Source: Litoreibacter roseus (GTDB lineage Bacteria > Pseudomonadota > Alphaproteobacteria > Rhodobacterales > Rhodobacteraceae). From it: DNA of 64,000 nucleotides. The notes below the pieces were generated by a model that ran no database searches, was not told the origin of the DNA, and worked only from the letters and a program-made list of their open reading frames with translations. Positions within the stretch are counted from its first letter, which is position 1; each line of letters begins with the position of its first letter. The DNA is taken from positions 124,001 to 188,000 of the forward strand of contig NZ_BLJE01000001.1 of NCBI RefSeq assembly GCF_009811795.1. Reading direction: 5' to 3'. This document shows positions 7,317 to 15,144 of the stretch, piece after piece. A program made the position numbers and the translations under genes.

Positions 7317-9383
7317 TTAGGCTCGGCCTTCTCGCAGCCAAGCGCCGATGGTGAGCAAGGCTGCGATGGCCAGAAACAGCCAGGCCGAGATCAATGGCGT
7401 GATAGTGACAGATGTTGTCAGGTAGGCATTGCGTGGAGTCAGACCTATCCAGTTGCGGCCCGCTGCGTTGCGCCCCTCCCCAACCAGACGAAGGTTTGGA
7501 ATGCCCTCCTCAAGCCGCAGGATGCCGCCACGCGTGGCCTCTACAAATGGGGCAAGCTTTTCACCGGACGCGATGGTTTCGATGAATTCCCGTGGCGCTG
7601 ATGGTCCCAAAGCAATCACGGCGTTTTCCTCGCCTTCCGCCAAGCGGTAAAGTCCTGGCTCTGGCCCTTCGAATTCGGCGACATAGCGACCTGGCTGGGC
7701 TTCATCCAGTTGAAGCTCTGTCTCGGTTCCATCCGGTGCGGTTATCTTAACGCTGCCGATCTCTTCCGACAGTGTTCGACGTGTGATTGTCATCGTCTGG
7801 CCCTCGGCGGTCGCCGTCAAGGCTTCCTCCTCAAGGTCGGGTTCCTTCATCATCCAATGGGCAAGACGACGCAACAATTCCAGCTGAGGCCCGCCGCCTT
7901 CAAATCCCCGGTGCCACAGCCACGCATGGTCCGATGCCAGCAATGCGACGCGGCCTTCACCGACCCGGTCCAGTGTCAGAAGGGGTTTATCTTCTATTCC
8001 CGTCATCACTGTTTGGCCCGCGTTCTCCTCAACTTCGATCTGACGCATCCAGCGCCCCCATCCGGGAACGCCATCTTCAGCTTCACGTGGTGCCAAATCC
8101 GCCAGACCTTCGGTCACCGGATGGCGCGCGCCAAGTTCTGAGATTTCCGGCACGAAACCTTCTTCGATTACACGGGCGGTCGGTTGGGCGGGAATTATTT
8201 CGCCCAAAGCCGATCTGTAGATGCTGTCGGCACTCGCAAAATCAGGGCCAGCCGCCACCAAGACAGCCCCACCGTTTTCCACGTAATCTCGGATCGAGTC
8301 GAAGTAGAGACCCGGAAGAATTCCCCGGCGCTTATACCTGTCGAAAATGATCAAATCGAACTCATCGACCTTTTCCATAAATAGCTCACGGGTCGGAAAC
8401 GCGATAAGTGACAGCTCCGAAACCGGGACGCCGTCCTGCTTTTCAGGCGGCCTGAGGATGGTGAAGTGCACCAGATCCACGGCTGCGTCAGACTTTAGCA
8501 GATTGCGCCATGTCCGTTCGCCGGCATGCGGCTCTCCGGATACCAGCAAAACACGCAAGCGATCGCGGACGCCATTGATCTGAACAACAGCGGCGTTGTT
8601 TCGATCCGTAAGTTCGCTATCGGTCGCGGCGACCTCAAACTGGAGAACATTCATACCGCCATGGGGCAAGGTTACCGGCAGTTCCAGATCTTCACCGATA
8701 GGCACTTGGAATTGCAGAGGGTCGCCGCCATCGACAGTGATCGTCAGTTCCGCGCGCTCCGGGATATCTTCAGGCACGGCGCCCTGATCTTCGATGTGAA
8801 GCGTCAGCGTTATCTCTTCGCCAAGGATTGCAAACGCGGGCGCATTGCGAACGATAAGGCGGCGATCCCAATCCGTATCGCGCCCCGTTAGAAGCGTATG
8901 AAACGGCGCATTGATTTCCGGCGCGCGGATCGTGTCATGAAGCTGGCCGTCCGTCACCATAATCGTCCCTGCGATCCGGGAGGCCGGTTCTTCGGACAAA
9001 ACATCGCTCAGCGCGGTCATTAACTCGGTGCCGGCATCACCTGTGCCGTCAGGCACCGTGATCGTGCGAAGTTCCATACCCTGATCGGCAACAGATTGAA
9101 TAAGATCTTCTACTGCTTCGGTGGCCTGGCTTGCCCGGTCGGATAGATCCTGGCTCGCGCTTTCGTCAACGACCATGACAACAATATCGCTCAGCTCATC
9201 GCGTTCTTCGCTTTGAAGCGACGGGTTTGCCAAGGCAAGCAGAAGGCACAGGCCCGCGAGCCCACGTAGCCACCATCCGGAGAGGCCGCGCCAGAGGGAT
9301 AGTATGACCAGAAGTGCTACAAAAATTCCGATCGCTGCAATCGCAAACCAAGGGATAAGGGGATCGAAAATGACATCCGTCAT
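7317..9383 (-). CDS. Large membrane-anchored protein of the MoxR/DUF58 cluster (VWA/glutamine-amidotransferase-like fold)
   Basis: This is a 688-residue protein with two N-terminal membrane helices (WFAIAAIGIFVALLVILSLW and the next segment through LLLALANPSL), a long periplasmic region and one C-terminal helix (ISAWLFLAIAALLTIGAWL). After the first helices, DIVVMVVDESAS resembles the start of a von Willebrand A domain. The middle, with LRVLLVSGEPHAGERTW and DLIIFDRY, resembles the class I glutamine-amidotransferase-like domain seen in this family. I set the start at 9383 (MTDVIFDPL), which leaves one base after the upstream gene's stop. It is the last gene of a four-gene operon headed by moxR. 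The role is unknown; related clusters are thought to help assemble or protect envelope proteins. Confidence 0.75.
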   Translation of the reverse strand: MTDVIFDPLIPWFAIAAIGIFVALLVILSLWRGLSGWWLRGLAGLCLLLALANPSLQSEERDELSDIVVMVVDESASQDLSDRASQATEAVEDLIQSVADQGMELRTITVPDGTGDAGTELMTALSDVLSEEPASRIAGTIMVTDGQLHDTIRAPEINAPFHTLLTGRDTDWDRRLIVRNAPAFAILGEEITLTLHIEDQGAVPEDIPERAELTITVDGGDPLQFQVPIGEDLELPVTLPHGGMNVLQFEVAATDSELTDRNNAAVVQINGVRDRLRVLLVSGEPHAGERTWRNLLKSDAAVDLVHFTILRPPEKQDGVPVSELSLIAFPTRELFMEKVDEFDLIIFDRYKRRGILPGLYFDSIRDYVENGGAVLVAAGPDFASADSIYRSALGEIIPAQPTARVIEEGFVPEISELGARHPVTEGLADLAPREAEDGVPGWGRWMRQIEVEENAGQTVMTGIEDKPLLTLDRVGEGRVALLASDHAWLWHRGFEGGGPQLELLRRLAHWMMKEPDLEEEALTATAEGQTMTITRRTLSEEIGSVKITAPDGTETELQLDEAQPGRYVAEFEGPEPGLYRLAEGEENAVIALGPSAPREFIETIASGEKLAPFVEATRGGILRLEEGIPNLRLVGEGRNAAGRNWIGLTPRNAYLTTSVTITPLISAWLFLAIAALLTIGAWLREGRA

Positions 9384-9384
9384 A

Positions 9385-12150
9385 TCAGTTCCCCAGACGA
9401 TCAAGCAGGGCAGGAACATGAACCTGATCGGATTTGTAGTTGCCCGTCAGGACATGCATCACCAGATTGACGCCGAAACGGACAGCCATTTCCCGCTGCC
9501 GCTCACCTCCGTAACCGCGCCCTACGGGGTAAAGGGGCTGTCCACGTTCATCGCGGGCCCACGCGCTGGCCCAGTCATTTCCGCCAATCAGAACGGGTGT
9601 CACACCATCATTCAGATCGCGAAACGGTAGACCGTCGATCTGCTCGGCATTCGCAGGGGCGGCTTCTACCCAGACGTCGCGGCTGTCGTGGCGTCCGGGA
9701 AAGTCCTGTAGCAAGTAAAATGTCCGGGTCAGAACGTGATCCGCCGGAATGGGTTCAAGCGCTGGGATATCCAAAGGAGCCGCCAGTTGGCGCAATTTTC
9801 GCCCGGCCGGCGTGGCGGTTCCAAACCCACCGATATTTGCATCCCGCGTATCAAAGACGATCATGCCGCCGGTGCGCAGATACCGGTTGAGCCGCGCGTA
9901 CGCGTCTGTTGAAGGGGTGGCCTGACCCTCAGTGACAGGCCAGTAGATCAGTGGAAAAAATGACAGTTCGTCGGTTTCGAGGTCCACCGCAACCGGCTCA
10001 ATTGGTTCAACGGAGGTGCGCAGGAACAGGCTGCGCGACAGACCACGCAACCCTTCGAAGGACACGCGGTCGACGGCTGCGTCCCCAGTTTGGACATATG
10101 CCAACACGACATCACTGGTCGCCTGCAACGCCAACTCATCACCAGCGCTGGTGTCTTGCGCCTCGACGGTTGCAGGCACCAGTACGATTGCTGCCAGCAA
10201 GACTGCTGCGGCTTGGCGCGGCCCGCGCAATCGCCCGCCGACGAGAAGCGATGCCAGAATATCGATCATCAGCAATGTAAGCGCGGCCATCAGGAATGCC
10301 CCCTTAAGTGGCGTTTCTTCTGCAATTGATATGCCTTCGACACTGACGGTGTCAGGCCAGGTTGCCGCTTGCAGGACGGTGTCATCATTGATCACGTTCA
10401 AAGCCACGCGCCGGTCGTTGCCTTCGTAGAGCCCGGGCGGCAAGTCAGCGCCCAGAACCGGCTCTGCCAGCCGTTCACCGGCGACACCTGGCAACGTATC
10501 CGCCCTGCGGACTTCGCCGAAAGGGTCGATCACCTCTTCAATGGTCCATGTCGTCCCGGACAGATCCTCGGCGTCGAGTTGCGTTGGTCTGGTCGAAATT
10601 GCGAGCCGCTCCAGCATCTGAACGAAGAGACCCGAGAGCGGTAGCGTCGACCACTCCGCATTCGCGGTGACATGGAACAGAACGACCTGTCCTTGTCCCA
10701 AATCGGATCGGGTTACCAGTGGCGTTCCATCTGCCAAACTCGCGATTGTGCGATCCGCAAGAATGGGATCGGGTTCTGCAACAACCTGACTGCTGACAAC
10801 GACATCGCCGGGAATGCTCAGGCCGAAAAACGGGCTATCCCGTGAGAACGCACGGAGGGTCTTGGGTTCGCCCCAACTCATCGCGCCACCGACAGAGCGT
10901 CCACCGGCCCGCAGCCGAATGGGAAGCAACGGGTCATCGTCTAGTAAATCGACCGCAGCTGTGCGCGGACCCGCAAACCGGACCAGCATCCCACCACTTT
11001 CCGCCCATTCTGCAATGGCTTCTCGCTCGCCATCGCTGAGTGTCGCCACATCTGCCAATATCAAAACGTCCGGGCTCGCCAAGAGCATATCATCCAAGGC
11101 GCCATCAATGAGGTCGGCGCTTGGGACCAGTGCTCTGCGCAGATAGAAAAGAGGTGAGAGCAAATCCTGTGCCTCTTGGTCATTGCGGCTGGCCAAGAGC
11201 GCCACCTTGCGCCGCTTCAAGCTGTCATCGGTCAGAGAGGTCGCGCCAGCGGACCGGGTTCCATCGATTTCAAACCGCCTGACCCGGTTACGCAACTCTG
11301 TCGGTAGATCTAGCTGGACCTCAAGTTCTGCAGCACCTGGTTCGAACGACGCAACAGCGCGTGCAAGCTCACGCTCAACACCGTTGGGGTCGGGTCCATA
11401 TGCAACCACACCATAATCACGGGCGCCGGTGTCCGGACTTCTGATGGCGGTGACAGTGACGAGACTGTCTTCAAAGCGGGCCGGGCGCAACGCAACTACG
11501 GGACGCTGCCCCTGAATTACAGAAACAGCACCGCGATTTTCCAGCGCTTCAATAAGATCAGTGCGGCCCTCCCGTTCCAGCCCATCCGAGAACCAGATTG
11601 TTTCGAAGCCAATTTCACCAAGGCGGGTCGACCATTCTTGAACTGATGCGGTGTCTGGTTGCCACGCGCGGGGTTGAAGGCTCGGCAAGCCGGCGAGAAC
11701 CGTATCTGCGGTTTGGAACACCAGATCGCCTGCAGGTAGGTCGGTAAGTGTCACGATCGCTGCGGGACGTCCCTGTCGTCCGGCATCTGCAATCAATTGC
11801 TCTACCCGCTCGATCCGGGACGGCCAATCGGCTGCACTTGCCCAGCTGCCGTCCATCACAATCAGCAGTGGTCCACGGCCATCACCGGCCTCTTTCGGAT
11901 TTAGAACTGGACCGGCGAACCCAACAATCAGGGCCGCTACAGCGAGCATTCGCAACAGCAACAGCCACCACGGGGTTGTCACTGTTTGGCTTTCGTCGTC
12001 CTTCAAACCCAGCAACAGCGCGACGCCGGGGAACCGTCTGCGGATCGGAGCGGGCGGCACAGCGCGCAAGAGCCACCAAAGGATCGGCAGCGCAATCAGC
12101 GCGACAAGCAAAAGCGGCGCGGTAAAGCCAAGGGAGGAGAGACCGAACAC
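9385..12150 (-). CDS. BatA N-terminal / DUF4159 domain membrane protein
   Basis: The 921 residues start with a BatA-type region: a first helix LLLVALIALPILWWLLRAVP, the conserved PPAPIRRRFPG and a second helix near residue 65. A VWA-like segment begins LLIVMDGSWASAADW. A further membrane helix lies near residue 640 (LMAALTLLMIDILASLLVGG). The C-terminal 200 residues form a DUF4159 domain, with SFFPLIYWPVTEG, GGMIVFDTRDA and a closing stretch ending RFGVNLVMHVLTGNYKSDQVH. It abuts the DUF58 gene with no spacer and the next gene with one base. Likely an inner-membrane protein with large periplasmic domains, partner of the MoxR ATPase. Function not established. Confidence 0.8.
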   Translation of the reverse strand: MFGLSSLGFTAPLLLVALIALPILWWLLRAVPPAPIRRRFPGVALLLGLKDDESQTVTTPWWLLLLRMLAVAALIVGFAGPVLNPKEAGDGRGPLLIVMDGSWASAADWPSRIERVEQLIADAGRQGRPAAIVTLTDLPAGDLVFQTADTVLAGLPSLQPRAWQPDTASVQEWSTRLGEIGFETIWFSDGLEREGRTDLIEALENRGAVSVIQGQRPVVALRPARFEDSLVTVTAIRSPDTGARDYGVVAYGPDPNGVERELARAVASFEPGAAELEVQLDLPTELRNRVRRFEIDGTRSAGATSLTDDSLKRRKVALLASRNDQEAQDLLSPLFYLRRALVPSADLIDGALDDMLLASPDVLILADVATLSDGEREAIAEWAESGGMLVRFAGPRTAAVDLLDDDPLLPIRLRAGGRSVGGAMSWGEPKTLRAFSRDSPFFGLSIPGDVVVSSQVVAEPDPILADRTIASLADGTPLVTRSDLGQGQVVLFHVTANAEWSTLPLSGLFVQMLERLAISTRPTQLDAEDLSGTTWTIEEVIDPFGEVRRADTLPGVAGERLAEPVLGADLPPGLYEGNDRRVALNVINDDTVLQAATWPDTVSVEGISIAEETPLKGAFLMAALTLLMIDILASLLVGGRLRGPRQAAAVLLAAIVLVPATVEAQDTSAGDELALQATSDVVLAYVQTGDAAVDRVSFEGLRGLSRSLFLRTSVEPIEPVAVDLETDELSFFPLIYWPVTEGQATPSTDAYARLNRYLRTGGMIVFDTRDANIGGFGTATPAGRKLRQLAAPLDIPALEPIPADHVLTRTFYLLQDFPGRHDSRDVWVEAAPANAEQIDGLPFRDLNDGVTPVLIGGNDWASAWARDERGQPLYPVGRGYGGERQREMAVRFGVNLVMHVLTGNYKSDQVHVPALLDRLGN

Positions 12151-13041
12151 CTAAGCCCCCCGATCCAGCGCTTGATACAGCCAAAGCATTGCACTGGCAG
12201 CGGGCGTCGATGTGTGATGGCAGTGATATTGCCATCCGGTATGGCGGGCTAGGGATTTCAGTGCTGCCTTGCGGGCCGCGAGGCGATCAAGATAGGCGTC
12301 CTTCAAGGCGCGGGCTTTCAACGTCTCGAACCTGACCGCGCCAGACATGCTTTCGAACACCGTGCGACCATCGAAAGGGAATGCCTCTTCGTCCGGGTCA
12401 AGCACCTGAACCAGCGCACCCTTGACGCCCCGATCGGTTGCGCTGGTCAACGCTTTTGAAACAGGGTCGAGATCCCCCAGAAAGTCAGACACGAAGATAG
12501 CCCGAGATCCGGCAGGCAGAACCCTTGCATTCGGCGTGCCGTAGTCGGCAGTCCCAGCGGCAGCCATCAGATGTGTGGCGATCCGGCCAAGCTGTCCTTC
12601 GCCCCGGCGTGGGGGCGTGCCACGATTTGCCAGTCCAAAGCGCTCCCCGCCCTTGTTGAGCAAGACGCAGAGAGCGAGTGCAAGGACGCGAGCCCGGTGG
12701 CCCTTCGTGGGCCGGTCGTCGCCGCCGGTGAATGTCATTGACAGGGCGTCGTCCACCCAAAGCATCACGGATTGCGCGGCCTGCCATTCTTTCTGTCGCA
12801 CGAAATGGGCGTCGCTGCGGGCAGACCGTCGCCAGTCTATGTCCCGCAAACCGTCGCCTCGTTCTGCGGGACGGTATTGCCAAAACTCATCGCCCGTCCC
12901 CGCACGCCTGCGACCGTGATCGCCCAGAAGGATCGTCGCGGCCAGATGCTCTGCTTCCGCCAAAAGGGCAGGGTAGGCGCTGGCATGGGTTTCGGCGCGA
13001 TGCCTGAGACCCGCAGGACTGGTGGCCGGGTCTTGGTTCAC
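12151..13041 (-). CDS. DUF58 domain-containing protein
   Basis: This 296-residue cytoplasmic protein has the DUF58 signature around residues 55-75: EFWQYRPAERGDGLRDIDWR followed by RSARSDAHFVRQKEW. The C-terminal half has a VWA-like fold including ALVQVLDPDEEAFPFDGR. DUF58 proteins nearly always sit next to moxR ATPase genes and are thought to be their client or adaptor. Its start overlaps the moxR stop by 4 bases, and its stop is directly adjacent to the DUF4159 gene start, so all four genes are transcribed together. Confidence 0.88.
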   Translation of the reverse strand: MNQDPATSPAGLRHRAETHASAYPALLAEAEHLAATILLGDHGRRRAGTGDEFWQYRPAERGDGLRDIDWRRSARSDAHFVRQKEWQAAQSVMLWVDDALSMTFTGGDDRPTKGHRARVLALALCVLLNKGGERFGLANRGTPPRRGEGQLGRIATHLMAAAGTADYGTPNARVLPAGSRAIFVSDFLGDLDPVSKALTSATDRGVKGALVQVLDPDEEAFPFDGRTVFESMSGAVRFETLKARALKDAYLDRLAARKAALKSLARHTGWQYHCHHTSTPAASAMLWLYQALDRGA

Positions 13042-14045
13042 GCGGCGGCTTTCCGGGTGGATGTAGCTTCAACCACCTCGGCGATCACGTCTTTCAGTTT
13101 ACGGCCTTCGGCCCGGGCCGCGAAAGACAGGGCCATGCGGTGGATCAGTACCGGCTCTGCCATGGCAATGACGTCATCATGAGACGGCACAAGCCGTCCA
13201 TCCAGAAGAGCGCGCGCGCGGACCGTCAGCATCAGGGCCTGCGCAGCTCGTGGGCCTGGACCCCAAGACACGGTTTCCCGAATGACTGGGTGCGCTTCTT
13301 CCTCGTCGGGACGACAGGCACGCACCAAGTCAAGAATTTGCTCAACGATCGCGTCGCCAACTGGCATCTGGCGAACAAGATCCTGGGCTTTGATAAGTTC
13401 TGCGGCTGTGAAGACCTGATGGGACAAGGTCGTGTCGATGCCAGTCGTGGCGAGTAGAATATCTCGCTCGGTCTGGCGGTCCGGATAGGCGACTTCAATC
13501 TGAATGAGGAACCGGTCAAGTTGAGCTTCAGGAAGGGGGTATGTGCCCTCTTGCTCAATCGGGTTTTGCGTTGCGAGAACGTGGAAGGGCGCGGGCAGCG
13601 CGTGCGGTTTGCCCGCCACTGTGACGGATTTCTCCTGCATCGCCTGAAGAAGGGCTGACTGCGTTCGCGGCGAGGCGCGGTTGATCTCGTCCGCCATCAA
13701 GAGTTGCGCAAAAATTGGACCTTCGATGTAGCGAAACTGCCGTGCGCCGTCTTCACCCGTATCAAGGACCTCAGACCCCAGAATATCTGCAGGCATAAGG
13801 TCCGGTGTGAACTGGACCCGGTTGGAGGCCAGTCCCATGACGGTAGACAAGGTGTCGACCAGAAGCGTTTTGCCCAGACCCGGAAGGCCCATGAGCAGCG
13901 CATGGCCGCCGGAAAGCATCGCCGTCAAGGCAAGGTCCACGACCTCTTGCTGACCGACGATGGTCTGCCCGATGCTGGTCCGTGCCCCGCCAAGCTTTGC
14001 GCCGAGCGCTTCAATTTCTTCGACGAGGTCGTGCGCATCCGCCAT
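13038..14045 (-). CDS. MoxR-family AAA+ ATPase
   Basis: The product (335 residues) is a MoxR ATPase. It shows Walker A GLPGLGKTLLVDTL (about residue 50), Walker B LLMADEINRASPRTQ (about 115), sensor 1 in LATQNPIEQEGTYPLPEAQLDRF, and the C-terminal AAA lid. MoxR proteins act as chaperone-like ATPases that activate or assemble other proteins. I chose the ATG at 14043-14045 (MADAHDLVEE), because the extra 67 residues of the longer frame have no family match. It is the promoter-proximal gene of the DUF58-DUF4159-membrane protein operon and is divergent from a DUF1285 gene 64 bases away. Confidence 0.92.
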   Translation of the reverse strand: MADAHDLVEEIEALGAKLGGARTSIGQTIVGQQEVVDLALTAMLSGGHALLMGLPGLGKTLLVDTLSTVMGLASNRVQFTPDLMPADILGSEVLDTGEDGARQFRYIEGPIFAQLLMADEINRASPRTQSALLQAMQEKSVTVAGKPHALPAPFHVLATQNPIEQEGTYPLPEAQLDRFLIQIEVAYPDRQTERDILLATTGIDTTLSHQVFTAAELIKAQDLVRQMPVGDAIVEQILDLVRACRPDEEEAHPVIRETVSWGPGPRAAQALMLTVRARALLDGRLVPSHDDVIAMAEPVLIHRMALSFAARAEGRKLKDVIAEVVEATSTRKAAA

Positions 14046-14109
14046 GACAATCCTTTCCGTCTCGCTATATTCTTTAAATATATAAAGGCAGATATGGCGG
14101 TACGAGGGA

Positions 14110-14712
14110 ATGGCAAAAGGAACTGGTGCACAAAAGCTTGAGCTTCCTTCAGCAGAGAGCATTGCCGCGAGCGCATCTGAGGCCTCAAAAAGCGGCATTC
14201 CCCCGGTAGAACGCTGGAATCCGCCCTTTTGTGGTGATCTCGACATGCGGATCGCCCGTGATGGGACATGGTACTACCTTGGTACACCCATTGGTCGTCC
14301 GGGCCTTGTGAAACTCTTTTCGTCAATAATCCGCAAAGATGGCGAAGATTATTTCTTGGTCACTCCGGTCGAGAAGGTGGGAATCACCGTCGACGATGCG
14401 CCGTTTGTGGCCATCGACTTCGCCGTTTCGGACGCAGGTGCAGACCAAAAACTCACCTTTGAGACCCATGTCGGGGATAAAGTGACCGCGGGGCCAGATC
14501 ATCCGATCCGCGTTTTCCGCGATCCCGACACCGGCGAGCCGTCGCCCTATATCAATGTGCGTCGCAACCTTGAGGCCCTTATTGATCGCAAGAGTTTCTA
14601 CCGTCTTGTCGATATTGGCGTGCATCATGACGTTGATGGGGTGTCGTGGTTTGGTCTCTGGTCCACGGGTGAATTTTTCCCGATGATCCATTCCGCTGAT
14701 TTGCCAGAATAA
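14110..14712 (+). CDS. DUF1285 domain-containing protein
   Basis: This 200-residue protein matches DUF1285: VERWNPPFCGDLDMRIARDG (about 33-52), then TWYYLGTPIGRPGLVKLFSSI and DYFLVTPVEKVGITVDDAPF. The family is soluble and of unknown function. In several alphaproteobacteria it neighbours the moxR/DUF58 operon, as here, which suggests a shared role. The ATG at 14110 is the only Met near the domain start; the Shine-Dalgarno-like GAGGGA touches it directly, so initiation may be weak. The gap from here to the next gene (about 130 bases) has no clear element. Confidence 0.8.
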   Translation: MAKGTGAQKLELPSAESIAASASEASKSGIPPVERWNPPFCGDLDMRIARDGTWYYLGTPIGRPGLVKLFSSIIRKDGEDYFLVTPVEKVGITVDDAPFVAIDFAVSDAGADQKLTFETHVGDKVTAGPDHPIRVFRDPDTGEPSPYINVRRNLEALIDRKSFYRLVDIGVHHDVDGVSWFGLWSTGEFFPMIHSADLPE

Positions 14713-14841
14713 AGTGGCCTGAACTCAGTCAACGTATTTGTGATCTTGCAGAATTGCACAGGCGCAGTTCGCCACTCGGCATTTCTTTAAAGGCGTGTGA
14801 ACGCCATAAACGTACGGACCCAGTGCGAGATGTCCGTGATC

Positions 14842-15144
14842 ATGAACCGTAGCTTTATTGCGCATATTCTTTTTAGCGCCATTTCATCAGCACTGATGTC
14901 TGCGCTGGTCTGTGCGTTGGCGACTTACAAAGTTGCGGGGTTTGGCGGCGCATTCCTGCATGTTTGGCTCGGCGGCTGGCTTTTCGCCTGGCCTGCTGCG
15001 TTTGCAGTTCTCGCGACGCTTGGACCTGCTATTCGACGCAGTGTTTACAGGGGGTGCCAATGCCCTCTTGAGGTGCCGAACTCTGCCGGTAGGAGCGCTA
15101 GTGAGCCTCGGCCCAACTCTTCCCCTGACCTGCATCTACGGTGA
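14842..15144 (+). CDS. DUF2798 domain-containing small membrane protein with C-terminal extension
   Basis: Residues 1-70 have two membrane helices, FIAHILFSAISSALMSALVC and LHVWLGGWLFAWPAAFAVLA, the DUF2798 pattern. The family is usually only about 70-85 residues. Here the frame continues for about 30 more hydrophilic residues (VPNSAGRSASEPRPNSS) and overlaps the 3' end of polA on the other strand by 47 bases. The extension may be genuine or reflect loss of the original stop. The start is uncertain: ATG 14842 follows the domain best, while ATG 14830 or GTG 14836 are also in frame. Function unknown. Confidence 0.6.
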   Translation: MNRSFIAHILFSAISSALMSALVCALATYKVAGFGGAFLHVWLGGWLFAWPAAFAVLATLGPAIRRSVYRGCQCPLEVPNSAGRSASEPRPNSSPDLHLR

